Positions 43,626-51,310 of a stretch of DNA of 64,000 nucleotides are shown here, piece after piece (positions within the stretch are counted from its first letter, which is position 1; each line of letters starts with the position of its first letter). Made by a program: the position numbers and the translations under genes. Under the pieces are notes generated by a model, which was given only the letters and a program-made list of their open reading frames with translations, searched no databases and was not told the origin of the DNA. Source of the DNA: Pseudomonas tensinigenes (GTDB lineage: Bacteria > Pseudomonadota > Gammaproteobacteria > Pseudomonadales > Pseudomonadaceae); NCBI RefSeq assembly GCF_014268445.2, contig NZ_CP077089.1, forward strand, positions 5,897,001 to 5,961,000. The letters are read 5' to 3'.

Positions 43626-43653
43626 GCTGCCGCAAGTGGCGATCTTTTGATCC
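43626..43653. repeat. Degenerate single copy of the GATCGCAGCC repeat family
   Basis: GCTGCCGCAAGTGGCGATCTTTTGATCC shares the GCTGCCGCA and GATCTTTTGATC blocks of the repeat at 42032 but has lost its outer arm, so it looks like a decayed copy. Confidence 0.5.
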
Positions 43654-43692
43654 CGGTTTGCGGCGCCCCTTTAGGCACATGGAGCAAGACAA

Positions 43693-44397
43693 GTGATTAC
43701 CACATCAACCGTCGTCAACTCAGTCGTAGAAAAACTGCGCGCCGCATTGGCCCGTGGCCAGTGGCGCTCCGGCGACATGCTGCCGGGCCAGCGCGAACTG
43801 GCCGAACAATTGGGCATCAGCCGCCCGAGCCTGCGTGAAGCGGTGATCGTCCTGGAAACCCTTGGTCTGGTGCGTTCGATGCCGGGCAAAGGCGTGGTCG
43901 TCCTCGACGCACAACTGAGCGACAGCCAGAGCCACGACAGTGCAGTCGCCGGCGCCAGCCTGGAAGACGTGCTGCAACTGCGTTACACCCTTGAGCCGTT
44001 TATCGTCGGCCTGGTCGCGCAGTCGATCAGCAGCAAGGAAGTCGGCCAGTTGCGCCTGACTTTGATGGACATGCGCGAAGCCCTTGAAGCCGGCGACAGC
44101 GACGCTGGGGTCAGCGCTTACATCGCCTTTCACGAGGAGCTGTTCACGCTCACGTCGAATCCGATCTTCCAGAGCGTGGTGCAGCAGACCAGCAACGCCC
44201 TCAAGCAGAGCGCCGAGGTGCTGCGCAATTCGCCGGAGCATCTGGCTGAGCGCTTGGAAGAAAACGAAGCCGTGGTGCGCGCCATTCGTAGCAAGAACAG
44301 CGCACAGGCCAGCGCCGAAATGCGTCGGCACATTTTGCGCGAAGGCCAGCGGATGGGGATTGAGTTGAATATTCCGGAAGACAACCTGAGTCGCTGA
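43693..44397 (+). CDS. FadR-family (GntR) transcriptional regulator
   Basis: 234 residues. N-terminal winged HTH (RGQWRSGDMLPGQRELAEQL; GISRPSLREAVIVLETLGLV), with an all-helical C-terminal FCD domain whose metal-binding histidines are in AYIAFHEEL and RHILREGQ; the acidic partner is in LEDVLQLRYTLEP. Such proteins are repressors sensing organic acids or amino acids. Start GTG at 43693, preceded by GGAGCAAGACAA. It lies 84 bp after the transporter gene, probably its regulator. No ligand can be assigned. Confidence 0.88.
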   Translation: MITTSTVVNSVVEKLRAALARGQWRSGDMLPGQRELAEQLGISRPSLREAVIVLETLGLVRSMPGKGVVVLDAQLSDSQSHDSAVAGASLEDVLQLRYTLEPFIVGLVAQSISSKEVGQLRLTLMDMREALEAGDSDAGVSAYIAFHEELFTLTSNPIFQSVVQQTSNALKQSAEVLRNSPEHLAERLEENEAVVRAIRSKNSAQASAEMRRHILREGQRMGIELNIPEDNLSR

Positions 44398-44415
44398 TCC
44401 AATGGGAGACCGGTC

Positions 44416-45126
44416 ATGAACAGTTTCGCCTCACCGTCGCAAACCCAATCGACTACTACGCCCCTGCCCTTCTCCCGCCTCCGCGAACCGGCAGAGGGTC
44501 TTTATCCGCGACTGTTCGATGCGATTCTGGAACAGCGCATCGATTCGACCAGCCGATTTACCGAGGACAGTTTGAAAGAGATGTTCTGCGCCAGTCGTGC
44601 CGATGTGCGGCGGGTGCTGACGCAGTTGTCGCTTGAGCAGGTCATTGTGCTGCGCGCCAATCATCGGCCGCGTGTGGCAGCACCCGATCGGGAGCAGACG
44701 CGGCAGGCTCTGCATGCGCGGCGACTGGCCGAAAACACCTTGGTGCGTCTGGCCTGCCAACGTCCGCAAGCGGAAGGTTTGAAACGGCTGCGCGGGTTGA
44801 TCGAGCGCGAGCGTCAGGCCGTTGAGCAGAATCGGCGCGGGGCGGCGATTCGCTTGTCGGGAGAGTTTCATCTGCACTTGGCGCAGATGGCGGGTAATGC
44901 ACCGTTGGCGCATTTTCTTGGCAGTCTGGTGCCGCTGACGTCATTGGCGATTGCGCGAAGTCAGTGCCAGACGCATAGCTGTTGCGCATGGCAGGAGCAT
45001 TTGGCGCTGGTTGAGGCAGTCGAGCGTGGCGATGCTTCCAAGGCTGGCATGCTGATGAATCAGCATCTGGATCATCTTGAGGAGACCCTGCTGGGTTCAG
45101 ACCTTGAGCATTGTGCTGTCGGTTAG
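44416..45126 (+). CDS. GntR/FCD-type regulator with atypical N-terminal domain
   Basis: 236 residues. The N-terminal part (EGLYPRLFDAILEQRIDSTS; LKEMFCASRADVRRVLTQLS; QVIVLRANHRPRVAAPDREQ) is a winged-helix domain of GntR type, more diverged than that of its neighbour. The C-terminal FCD-like helical domain has FHLHLAQMAGNAPLAHFLGS and HLALVEAVERGD. Two cysteines (SRSQCQTHSCCAW) lie in the ligand region. ATG at 44416 follows GGGAGACC, 18 bp after the previous gene, so the two regulators are probably co-transcribed. Confidence 0.82.
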   Translation: MNSFASPSQTQSTTTPLPFSRLREPAEGLYPRLFDAILEQRIDSTSRFTEDSLKEMFCASRADVRRVLTQLSLEQVIVLRANHRPRVAAPDREQTRQALHARRLAENTLVRLACQRPQAEGLKRLRGLIERERQAVEQNRRGAAIRLSGEFHLHLAQMAGNAPLAHFLGSLVPLTSLAIARSQCQTHSCCAWQEHLALVEAVERGDASKAGMLMNQHLDHLEETLLGSDLEHCAVG

Positions 45127-45132
45127 ATCGCC

Positions 45133-45215
45133 TTCGCGAGCAGGCTCGCTCCCACAGTGAACTGCATTCCTCCTGACAGAATGCGAATTACTGTGGGAGC
45201 GAGCCTGCTCGCGAA
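45133..45215. repeat. REP doublet between the GntR gene and yjiA
   Basis: CGCGAGCAGGCTCGCTCCCA (from 45135) and GTGGGAGCGAGCCTGCTCGC (from 45193), inverted, reverse order to the majority, in the gap between convergent genes. Confidence 0.9.
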
Positions 45216-45242
45216 GAGGCCATCACTGACAACCGAGATCCA

Positions 45243-46214
45243 TCAGGCAGAAGCCACTCTGGCAAACCCCGCCCGAATCTTCTCTTCCGGCAAATCATCA
45301 GCAATAAACACAATCACACTTTCCCGCGCCTCACCCTCGGCCCATTCAGTGTCCCAGTCGAAACCGTAAAGCTTCAACACGCCCTGAAACACCAACCGCC
45401 GATCCTCACCGGCAATGTTCAGCACACCCTTGTAACGCAGCAATTGCTTGCCGTGTTCTTCCAGCAGTTCATTCATGAACTCGCTGAGCTGATCGATATC
45501 CAGCGGCTGATCGGTGCGCAATACCAAACTGGAAATACGATCAATCGACGGCGCCTTGCTCACCGGGCGCAGGCTCAACCCACCGCCAAGATCGGCGTTG
45601 AGGTTGAAGCCGCGCACATCCAGCAGTTCAGCCAGATCGATGCTGCCGTGTTCAACCACACGGATCGGCGCGCGACGGTTGATCCGCGTCAGGCGTTCGC
45701 TCAGTGCGCTGAACGTGGCTTCGTCGACCAGATCGGTCTTGCTCACCAGCAAACGGTCGGCAAAACCGATCTGCGCCTGAGCGATGGTCTGGCTCAGATG
45801 CACGTCCGCATGGGCGGCATCGACCAGGGTGATGATGCCGTCGAGCAGGTAACGCTCGCGCAGTTCTTCGTCGATGAAGAAGGTCTGTGCCACCGGAGCA
45901 GGGTCGGCCAGACCGGTACACTCGATGACCAGACGATCAAAGGCGATCTCGCCACTGTCCAGACGCTCAAGCAGCAAGTACAGCGCCTTGGTCAGGTCAG
46001 TGTGAATAGTGCAGCAGACGCAGCCGTTGGCCAGGGTCATGACTTGCACCGGCTCATCACCCAGCAACTGCGTGTCGATGCCGGCGTCGCTGAATTCGTT
46101 TTCGATCACGGCGATTTTCAGGCCGTGCTCGGCTTTCAAAATATGGCGCAGCAAAGTGGTCTTGCCGGCGCCGAGGAAACCGCTGAGTACCGTTACAGGT
46201 ATGGGAGAAGACAA
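45243..46214 (-). CDS. yjiA: CobW/YjiA-family GTPase
   Basis: 323 residues. P-loop GFLGAGKTT (12-20), metal-binding CxCC (C65-V-C67-C68 in NGCVCCTI), Walker B ECTGLADPAP, and VSKTDL for guanine. The C-terminal CobW_C domain follows (LLRYKGVLNIAGEDRRLVF). These are metallochaperone-type GTPases. The minus-strand order btsT-yjiX-yjiA is the same as the E. coli pyruvate-transport cluster, but a REP doublet lies between yjiX and yjiA. The C-terminus is long, ending RAGFARVASA. Confidence 0.9.
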   Translation of the reverse strand: MSSPIPVTVLSGFLGAGKTTLLRHILKAEHGLKIAVIENEFSDAGIDTQLLGDEPVQVMTLANGCVCCTIHTDLTKALYLLLERLDSGEIAFDRLVIECTGLADPAPVAQTFFIDEELRERYLLDGIITLVDAAHADVHLSQTIAQAQIGFADRLLVSKTDLVDEATFSALSERLTRINRRAPIRVVEHGSIDLAELLDVRGFNLNADLGGGLSLRPVSKAPSIDRISSLVLRTDQPLDIDQLSEFMNELLEEHGKQLLRYKGVLNIAGEDRRLVFQGVLKLYGFDWDTEWAEGEARESVIVFIADDLPEEKIRAGFARVASA

Positions 46215-46258
46215 AACAGATCCCCTTCACAAAATGAATGAACAACACAAAAACAACT

Positions 46259-46347
46259 GTGGGAGCGAGCCTGCTCGCGAAAGCGGTGTGTCAGTCAAAT
46301 CATTCATCAACTGACACTCCGTATTCGCGAGCAGGCTCGCTCCCACA
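46259..46347. repeat. REP doublet between yjiX and yjiA
   Basis: Inverted GTGGGAGCGAGCCTGCTCGC (from 46260) and GCGAGCAGGCTCGCTCCCAC (ending 46346), inside a same-strand operon, 45 bp upstream of yjiA and 30 bp past the yjiX stop. Confidence 0.92.
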
Positions 46348-46376
46348 GGGGATTACCTCAACCGCAGGCTGTCAGC

Positions 46377-46574
46377 TCAACAGCACTTCGGCCCACCCTT
46401 GCCACCGTAACGGGCTTCCTGACGTTCGCGGAAGAACATCTCGTAGCTCATCACCGGTTTGTCCGGGTGCTTGGTTTGCATATGCTCGACGTAGGTGTCG
46501 TAGTCGGGCATGCCGACCATCAGGCGCGCGGCCTGACCGAGGTATTTACCGAGGCGACTCAGGTCATTGAACAT
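46377..46574 (-). CDS. yjiX: YbdD/YjiX family small protein
   Basis: 65 residues: [20 protein letters not shown], then [20 protein letters not shown] and a basic, Cys-ended tail [19 protein letters not shown]. It matches the DUF466 YbdD/YjiX family, always found downstream of CstA-type carriers. It starts 16 bp after the btsT stop; function unknown, believed accessory to pyruvate or peptide transport. Confidence 0.92.
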   Translation of the reverse strand: MFNDLSRLGKYLGQAARLMVGMPDYDTYVEHMQTKHPDKPVMSYEMFFRERQEARYGGKGGPKCC

Positions 46575-46589
46575 GCTGCAATCCTCTGG

Positions 46590-48656
46590 TTACGCATCCG
46601 GCAGGGCCTGGAATGGCGATTCTTTATCCGTGCGCTCTTTTTTGCCCCAGGCGGCGATGCCGACCTTGAGCGCATAGAACAGGATGCTGAAGACCACGAA
46701 CAGGAACAGCGCGGTGAGCGTTGCGTTGGTGTAAGCGTTGAAGATCACGTGCTGCATCTGCTCGACGCTTTTTGCCGGTGCCAGCACCTGACCATTGGCC
46801 AGCGCATCGCTGTATTTCTTGGCCAGCGACAGGAAGCCGATCGCCGGGTTGGCATCGAACAGTTTGATGAAGCCTGCAGTCGTGGTGCAAATCAGCAGCC
46901 AGGTAGCCGGCAGCAGGGTGACCCAAATGTAGCGCTGGCGCTTCATTTTGATCAGGACCACGGTGCCGAGCATCAGCGCGATACCGGCCAGCATCTGGTT
47001 GGAGATACCGAACAATGGCCACAAGGTATTGATGCCGCCCAGCGGATCGATCACGCCCTGGTACAGCAACCAGCCCCACATCGCCACACAACCGGCGGTG
47101 GCGATCAGGTTGGCAGTCCACGACTCGGTACGTTTCAGCGCCGGCACGAAGGAGCCGAGCAGATCCTGCAGCATGAAACGTCCGGCACGAGTGCCCGCAT
47201 CCACAGCCGTCAGAATGAACAGCGCTTCGAACAGAATCGCAAAGTGGTACCAGAACGCCATGGTGTTTTCACCCGGCAGGACACTGTGCAGGATCTGCGC
47301 GATACCGACCGCCAGGGTCGGCGCACCACCGGCACGGGCCAGAATGGTGGTTTCACCAATGTCATGCGCCACGGCTTGCAGCGCTTCCGGCGTGATCGCG
47401 AAGCCCCAGCTGGAGACAACTTGCGCAACCGAAGCGACATCACTGCCGACCACGGCGGCCGGGCTGTTCATGGCGAAGTACACGCCTGGCTCGATCACCG
47501 ACGCGGCAACCATGGCCATGATCGCCACGAACGACTCCATCAGCATGCCGCCGTAACCGATGTAACGGGCGTTGGTTTCGTTATCCAGCAGCTTCGGCGT
47601 GGTGCCCGAAGAAATCAGTGCGTGGAAACCGGACACCGCACCGCAGGCGATGGTGATGAACAGGAACGGGAACAGACCGCCCTTCCACACCGGGCCAGTG
47701 CCATCGACAAACTGGGTCAGCGCCGGCATTTTCAGCTCAGGCATGGTCACCAGAATGCCGATCGCCAGGGCGATGATGGTGCCGATTTTCAGGAACGTGG
47801 AGAGGTAGTCGCGCGGCGCCAGAATCAGCCACACCGGCAACGATGCCGCGACGAAACCGTAACCGACCAGCATCCAGGTAATCTGCACGCCAGTGAAGGT
47901 GAACGCCTTCGCCCACACCGGATCAGCAGCAATCTGCCCGCCGAGCCAGATCGAACCGAGCAGCAGCAATACGCCGACCACGGAGATCTCGCCGATGCGG
48001 CCCGGGCGGATGTAGCGCATGTAAATGCCCATGAACATCGCGATCGGGATGGTTGCCATCACGGTGAAGATGCCCCACGGGCTCTCGGCCAGCGCTTTAA
48101 CCACGATCAGCGCCAGCACCGCGAGGATGATGATCATGATCAGGAAGCAGCCGAACAGGGCGATGGTGCCGGGCACGCGGCCCATTTCTTCACGCACCAT
48201 GTCGCCCAGGGAACGGCCGTTGCGCCGGGTCGACATGAACAGAACCATGAAGTCCTGCACCGCGCCCGCCAGCACCACCCCAGCTATCAGCCAGAGCGTG
48301 CCGGGCAAGTAGCCCATCTGCGCGGCCAATACCGGGCCGACCAGAGGCCCCGCGCCAGCGATGGCAGCGAAGTGGTGACCGAAAAGAATGTGTTTGTTGG
48401 TCGGCACATAGTCCAGACCGTCGTTGTTGAGCACGGCGGGGGTGGCCCGACGTGGATCAAGTTGCATCACGTTGTTGGCGATGAACAGACTGTAGTAACG
48501 GTACGCGACCAGATAAATGGCCACGGCTGCGACCACAATCCACAAGGCGTTGATCGCCTCGCCGCGGCGCAATGCCACTACGCCCAGGGCGCACGCTCCT
48601 ACGATTGCCAGCACTAGCCAGGGTAAGTGGCGTAGCAGGCTATTATTATTTTTCAT
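46590..48656 (-). CDS. btsT: BtsT/CstA-type pyruvate or peptide carrier
   Basis: 688 residues with about 16-18 helices. CstA signatures: VPTNKHILFGHHFAAIAGAG, GPLVGPVLAAQMGYLPGTLW, MVLFMSTRRNGRSLGDMVRE, and C-terminal SRLAKKYSDALANG region. In E. coli CstA and BtsT are 701 and 716 residues. The pair of P. aeruginosa/P. putida homologues transports pyruvate. ATG at 48656 gives a short cytoplasmic start (MKNNN) before the first helix; a longer frame upstream begins outside the conserved part. With yjiX and yjiA it forms the btsT-yjiX-yjiA order. The name could equally be cstA. Confidence 0.9.
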   Translation of the reverse strand: MKNNNSLLRHLPWLVLAIVGACALGVVALRRGEAINALWIVVAAVAIYLVAYRYYSLFIANNVMQLDPRRATPAVLNNDGLDYVPTNKHILFGHHFAAIAGAGPLVGPVLAAQMGYLPGTLWLIAGVVLAGAVQDFMVLFMSTRRNGRSLGDMVREEMGRVPGTIALFGCFLIMIIILAVLALIVVKALAESPWGIFTVMATIPIAMFMGIYMRYIRPGRIGEISVVGVLLLLGSIWLGGQIAADPVWAKAFTFTGVQITWMLVGYGFVAASLPVWLILAPRDYLSTFLKIGTIIALAIGILVTMPELKMPALTQFVDGTGPVWKGGLFPFLFITIACGAVSGFHALISSGTTPKLLDNETNARYIGYGGMLMESFVAIMAMVAASVIEPGVYFAMNSPAAVVGSDVASVAQVVSSWGFAITPEALQAVAHDIGETTILARAGGAPTLAVGIAQILHSVLPGENTMAFWYHFAILFEALFILTAVDAGTRAGRFMLQDLLGSFVPALKRTESWTANLIATAGCVAMWGWLLYQGVIDPLGGINTLWPLFGISNQMLAGIALMLGTVVLIKMKRQRYIWVTLLPATWLLICTTTAGFIKLFDANPAIGFLSLAKKYSDALANGQVLAPAKSVEQMQHVIFNAYTNATLTALFLFVVFSILFYALKVGIAAWGKKERTDKESPFQALPDA

Positions 48657-48815
48657 TTTATTATTCCAGCCAGGGTGGACAAGAAAGACAGCCACCCCGA
48701 GTTTAGCGCTTACGGCGCCAAAGGCCATACCCCGACGTTGGTCTAGACGCTTTAGCGATTGGCTGGCGCCCGCATTCGCGGTCTATAGTCAGCGAACCTT
48801 CATGAGGATTGCGCC

Positions 48816-49184
48816 ATGAGCGAGCACCCAGCTGAGCGTCGCCGCTTCAAACGTATCGCGTTCGATGCCAAGACTGAATTGAGTCAGGGCGAGTACATCT
48901 GGCCGGTCAAGCTGATCGACCTGTCGCTCAAGGGGCTGCTGATCGAACGGCCGGAGCCTTGGCTGGGGGACAAGTCGAAGGACTTTCTCGTCGACATTCA
49001 CTTGAGCGATGACGTCGATATCGAGATGGATGTGCAACTGGCCCATGAAGAAAAAGGCCAGTTGGGTTTTGTCTGCCGGCACATCAGCCTGGAATCGATC
49101 CAGCGCTTGCGGCGCTTGATCGAGCTGAACCTGGCTGACGAGGCCGAACTGGAGCGCGAGTTGGGCGCCCTGATCGAAATCTAG
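48816..49184 (+). CDS. PilZ-domain c-di-GMP receptor (MapZ/PA4608-like)
   Basis: 122 residues of a single PilZ domain. The c-di-GMP-binding motifs are intact: RRRFKR (residues 8-13, RxxxR) and DLSLKG (~36-41, DxSxxG). The C-terminus is helical (IQRLRRLIELNLADEAELER). It lies between btsT and radA, the same place as PA4608/MapZ of P. aeruginosa, which binds CheR1 to slow chemotactic methylation when c-di-GMP is high. With morA nearby it supports a c-di-GMP circuit. Identity as MapZ rests on order and size. Confidence 0.88.
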   Translation: MSEHPAERRRFKRIAFDAKTELSQGEYIWPVKLIDLSLKGLLIERPEPWLGDKSKDFLVDIHLSDDVDIEMDVQLAHEEKGQLGFVCRHISLESIQRLRRLIELNLADEAELERELGALIEI

Positions 49185-49202
49185 CCATCAATACAAAGCC
49201 CC

Positions 49203-49292
49203 TGTGGGAGCGAGCCTGCTCGCGAAGACGGTGTGTCATTGAGCAATGATGCCGACTGACACGGCCCCTTCGCGAGCAGGCTCGCTCCCACA
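49203..49292. repeat. REP doublet between the PilZ gene and radA
   Basis: Inverted GTGGGAGCGAGCCTGCTCGC (from 49204) and GCGAGCAGGCTCGCTCCCAC (ending 49291) at the 3' ends of two convergent genes. Confidence 0.92.
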
Positions 49293-49302
49293 GGTGTGGA
49301 GT

Positions 49303-50670
49303 TCACTCAAACAATGCGTCGAGGGCCTGTTCGAGGCGGGTCACGGCAATGATCTGCAAACCCGGAGGAGATTCCTTCGGCGCATTGCCCTTCGGCACGA
49401 TCGCCCGTTTGAAGCCATGCTTGGCCGCCTCCTTCAAACGCTCCTGCCCGCTCGGCACCGGGCGCACTTCGCCGGACAGACCCACTTCACCAAACACCAA
49501 CAGATCATGCGGCAACGGCCGATTGCGCAGGCTCGACATTACCGCCGCCATCAGCGCCAGATCCGATGCCGTCTCCAGCACCTTCACCCCACCGACCACA
49601 TTAAGAAACACATCCTGGTCGTGCGTCGGAATCCCGCCATGGCGATGCAAAACCGCCAGTAACATCGCCAAACGGTTCTGATCCAGCCCCAACGTCACCC
49701 GGCGCGGATTGGCCAGATGACTGTCATCAACCAAGGCCTGCACTTCAACCAGCATCGGCCGCGTGCCTTCCCACGTTGCCATCACCACACTGCCGGGGAC
49801 TTCTTCCTGCGCGCGAGTGAGAAAAATCGCCGACGGGTTGGAGACTTCTTTCAAACCCTTATCAGTCATGCCAAACACGCCGAGTTCGTTAACGGCGCCG
49901 AAACGGTTTTTCACCGCACGCAGCAAACGCAAACGCCCATCGGACTCGCCTTCGAAATACAGCACGGTGTCGACCATGTGCTCGAGAACTCGAGGCCCCG
50001 CCAGAGCGCCTTCCTTGGTGACGTGGCCGACGAGGAAAATCGCCGTACCACTTTGCTTGGCGTAACGCACCAGCAACGCCGCACTCTCGCGCACTTGCGA
50101 TACGCCGCCAGGTGCCGATTGCAGCTGTTCGGTGAAGATCGTCTGGATCGAGTCGATCACCATCACCTTGGGCTTTTCCTGACGGGCCGTGGCGATGATG
50201 GTTTCGATGCAGGTTTCGGTCATCACCCGCAGTTGATCCTGGGGCAAGCCGAGACGCCGGGCGCGCATGGCCACTTGCTGCTGGGATTCTTCGCCAGTGA
50301 CATAAAGGGCCGGCATGCTCTTGGCGAGATTGCACAGGGTCTGCAACAGGATCGTCGATTTGCCGATGCCAGGATCACCGCCGATCAACACCACCGAACC
50401 ATCGACCAGACCGCCGCCCAAAACCCGATCCAGTTCACCGGACGCGGTAGAGAAGCGCGGAATCTCTTCGATGCTGACTTCGGCCAGCGTCTTGATCTGC
50501 GCCTGCTGCCCGGCCCAACCGGTGCGGCCGGTCGGCGCCGTGGCACCACCGCTCTCGATCATGGTTTCAGTCAGGGTGTTCCAGGCGCCGCACTCGCCGC
50601 ACTGGCCCGCCCACTTGGGAAAGGTTGCGCCGCACTCAGTGCAGCCGTACATGCGCTTGGCCTTGGCCAT
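49303..50670 (-). CDS. radA: DNA repair protein RadA
   Basis: 455 residues. N-terminal zinc finger YGCTECGATFPKWAGQCGEC (residues ~9-28), RecA-like ATPase with Walker A GGDPGIGKS (about 95-103), the RadA-specific KNRFG motif (VKNRFGAVNELG) and a C-terminal Lon-like domain. It acts as a helicase-like branch-migration factor with RecA. ATG at 50670 gives the conserved MAKAKRMYGC; an upstream extension is discarded. Confidence 0.96.
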   Translation of the reverse strand: MAKAKRMYGCTECGATFPKWAGQCGECGAWNTLTETMIESGGATAPTGRTGWAGQQAQIKTLAEVSIEEIPRFSTASGELDRVLGGGLVDGSVVLIGGDPGIGKSTILLQTLCNLAKSMPALYVTGEESQQQVAMRARRLGLPQDQLRVMTETCIETIIATARQEKPKVMVIDSIQTIFTEQLQSAPGGVSQVRESAALLVRYAKQSGTAIFLVGHVTKEGALAGPRVLEHMVDTVLYFEGESDGRLRLLRAVKNRFGAVNELGVFGMTDKGLKEVSNPSAIFLTRAQEEVPGSVVMATWEGTRPMLVEVQALVDDSHLANPRRVTLGLDQNRLAMLLAVLHRHGGIPTHDQDVFLNVVGGVKVLETASDLALMAAVMSSLRNRPLPHDLLVFGEVGLSGEVRPVPSGQERLKEAAKHGFKRAIVPKGNAPKESPPGLQIIAVTRLEQALDALFE

Positions 50671-50713
50671 CTGGATCCCCCGGCAAAAACCGCGATGATA
50701 ACGCAGCCACCGC

Positions 50714-51250
50714 TCAGCGCGGCGCGGCGGTGCGGATTTCGCCGTTGGCCAGACGCGCGGCGCTATTGCCCAATGGGTCTTCGGCATTGAGGTCGGCGCC
50801 CTTGGCCTTGAGCCCATCGAGCAATTCCAGGCGCTTGAACAATCCGGCGTACATGGCCGCCGTCTGCCCTGCGCCGTTACGCTGATCGGGGCTGCAATCG
50901 GTGGCCATCAAACGGCGGGCGATCTGTAATTCACCTTTGAAAATCGCCCCCATCAGCGCGGTGTTGCCGCGTTGATCTTGCGCACAGGCATCGGCGCCGG
51001 CCGCGAGTAACCGCTCCACCGCCGGCGCTTGACCGTGATAAGCCGCGAGAATCAGCGCGGTGTAGCCTTTGCTGTCGCGGGTATCGAGGGAATAGCCGGA
51101 CTCGATGAAGGTGTCGAGCATCGGCACGTCACCGCGCCGGGCGGCATCGAAATAGTAATCCTGCAACTGGGCCTTGATCGCCTCAGGGCTTTGCCCGGCC
51201 TGGGCTGTAAAGGACAGGCAGGCGAGTAACAGTAAGAGATAGAGCCGCAT
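50714..51250 (-). CDS. ankB: Periplasmic ankyrin-repeat protein AnkB
   Basis: 178 residues with a signal peptide (1-18, ending FTAQA) and about four ankyrin repeats (ARRGDVPMLDTFIESGYSLD; KGYTALILAAYHGQAPAVER; QRGNTALMGAIFKGELQIAR; NGAGQTAAMYAGLFKRLELL). P. aeruginosa AnkB, encoded next to katB, is needed for full KatB activity; here too it lies directly after katB on the same strand, 60 bp apart. ATG at 51250 follows AAGGAGAG. By analogy it may act with catalase in the periplasm. Confidence 0.9.
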   Translation of the reverse strand: MRLYLLLLLACLSFTAQAGQSPEAIKAQLQDYYFDAARRGDVPMLDTFIESGYSLDTRDSKGYTALILAAYHGQAPAVERLLAAGADACAQDQRGNTALMGAIFKGELQIARRLMATDCSPDQRNGAGQTAAMYAGLFKRLELLDGLKAKGADLNAEDPLGNSAARLANGEIRTAAPR

Positions 51251-51310
51251 AAACACTCTCCTTGGGCAGAACGGGGCCTGAATCAGGCCCCGCGCTGCAC
51301 GGTGTCAAGA

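Noticed and set aside
46467..48617. 716-residue plus-strand open frame antisense to btsT
   Set aside because: Rich in His, Arg, Gln and Asp without domains; the opposite strand encodes a well-conserved carrier.
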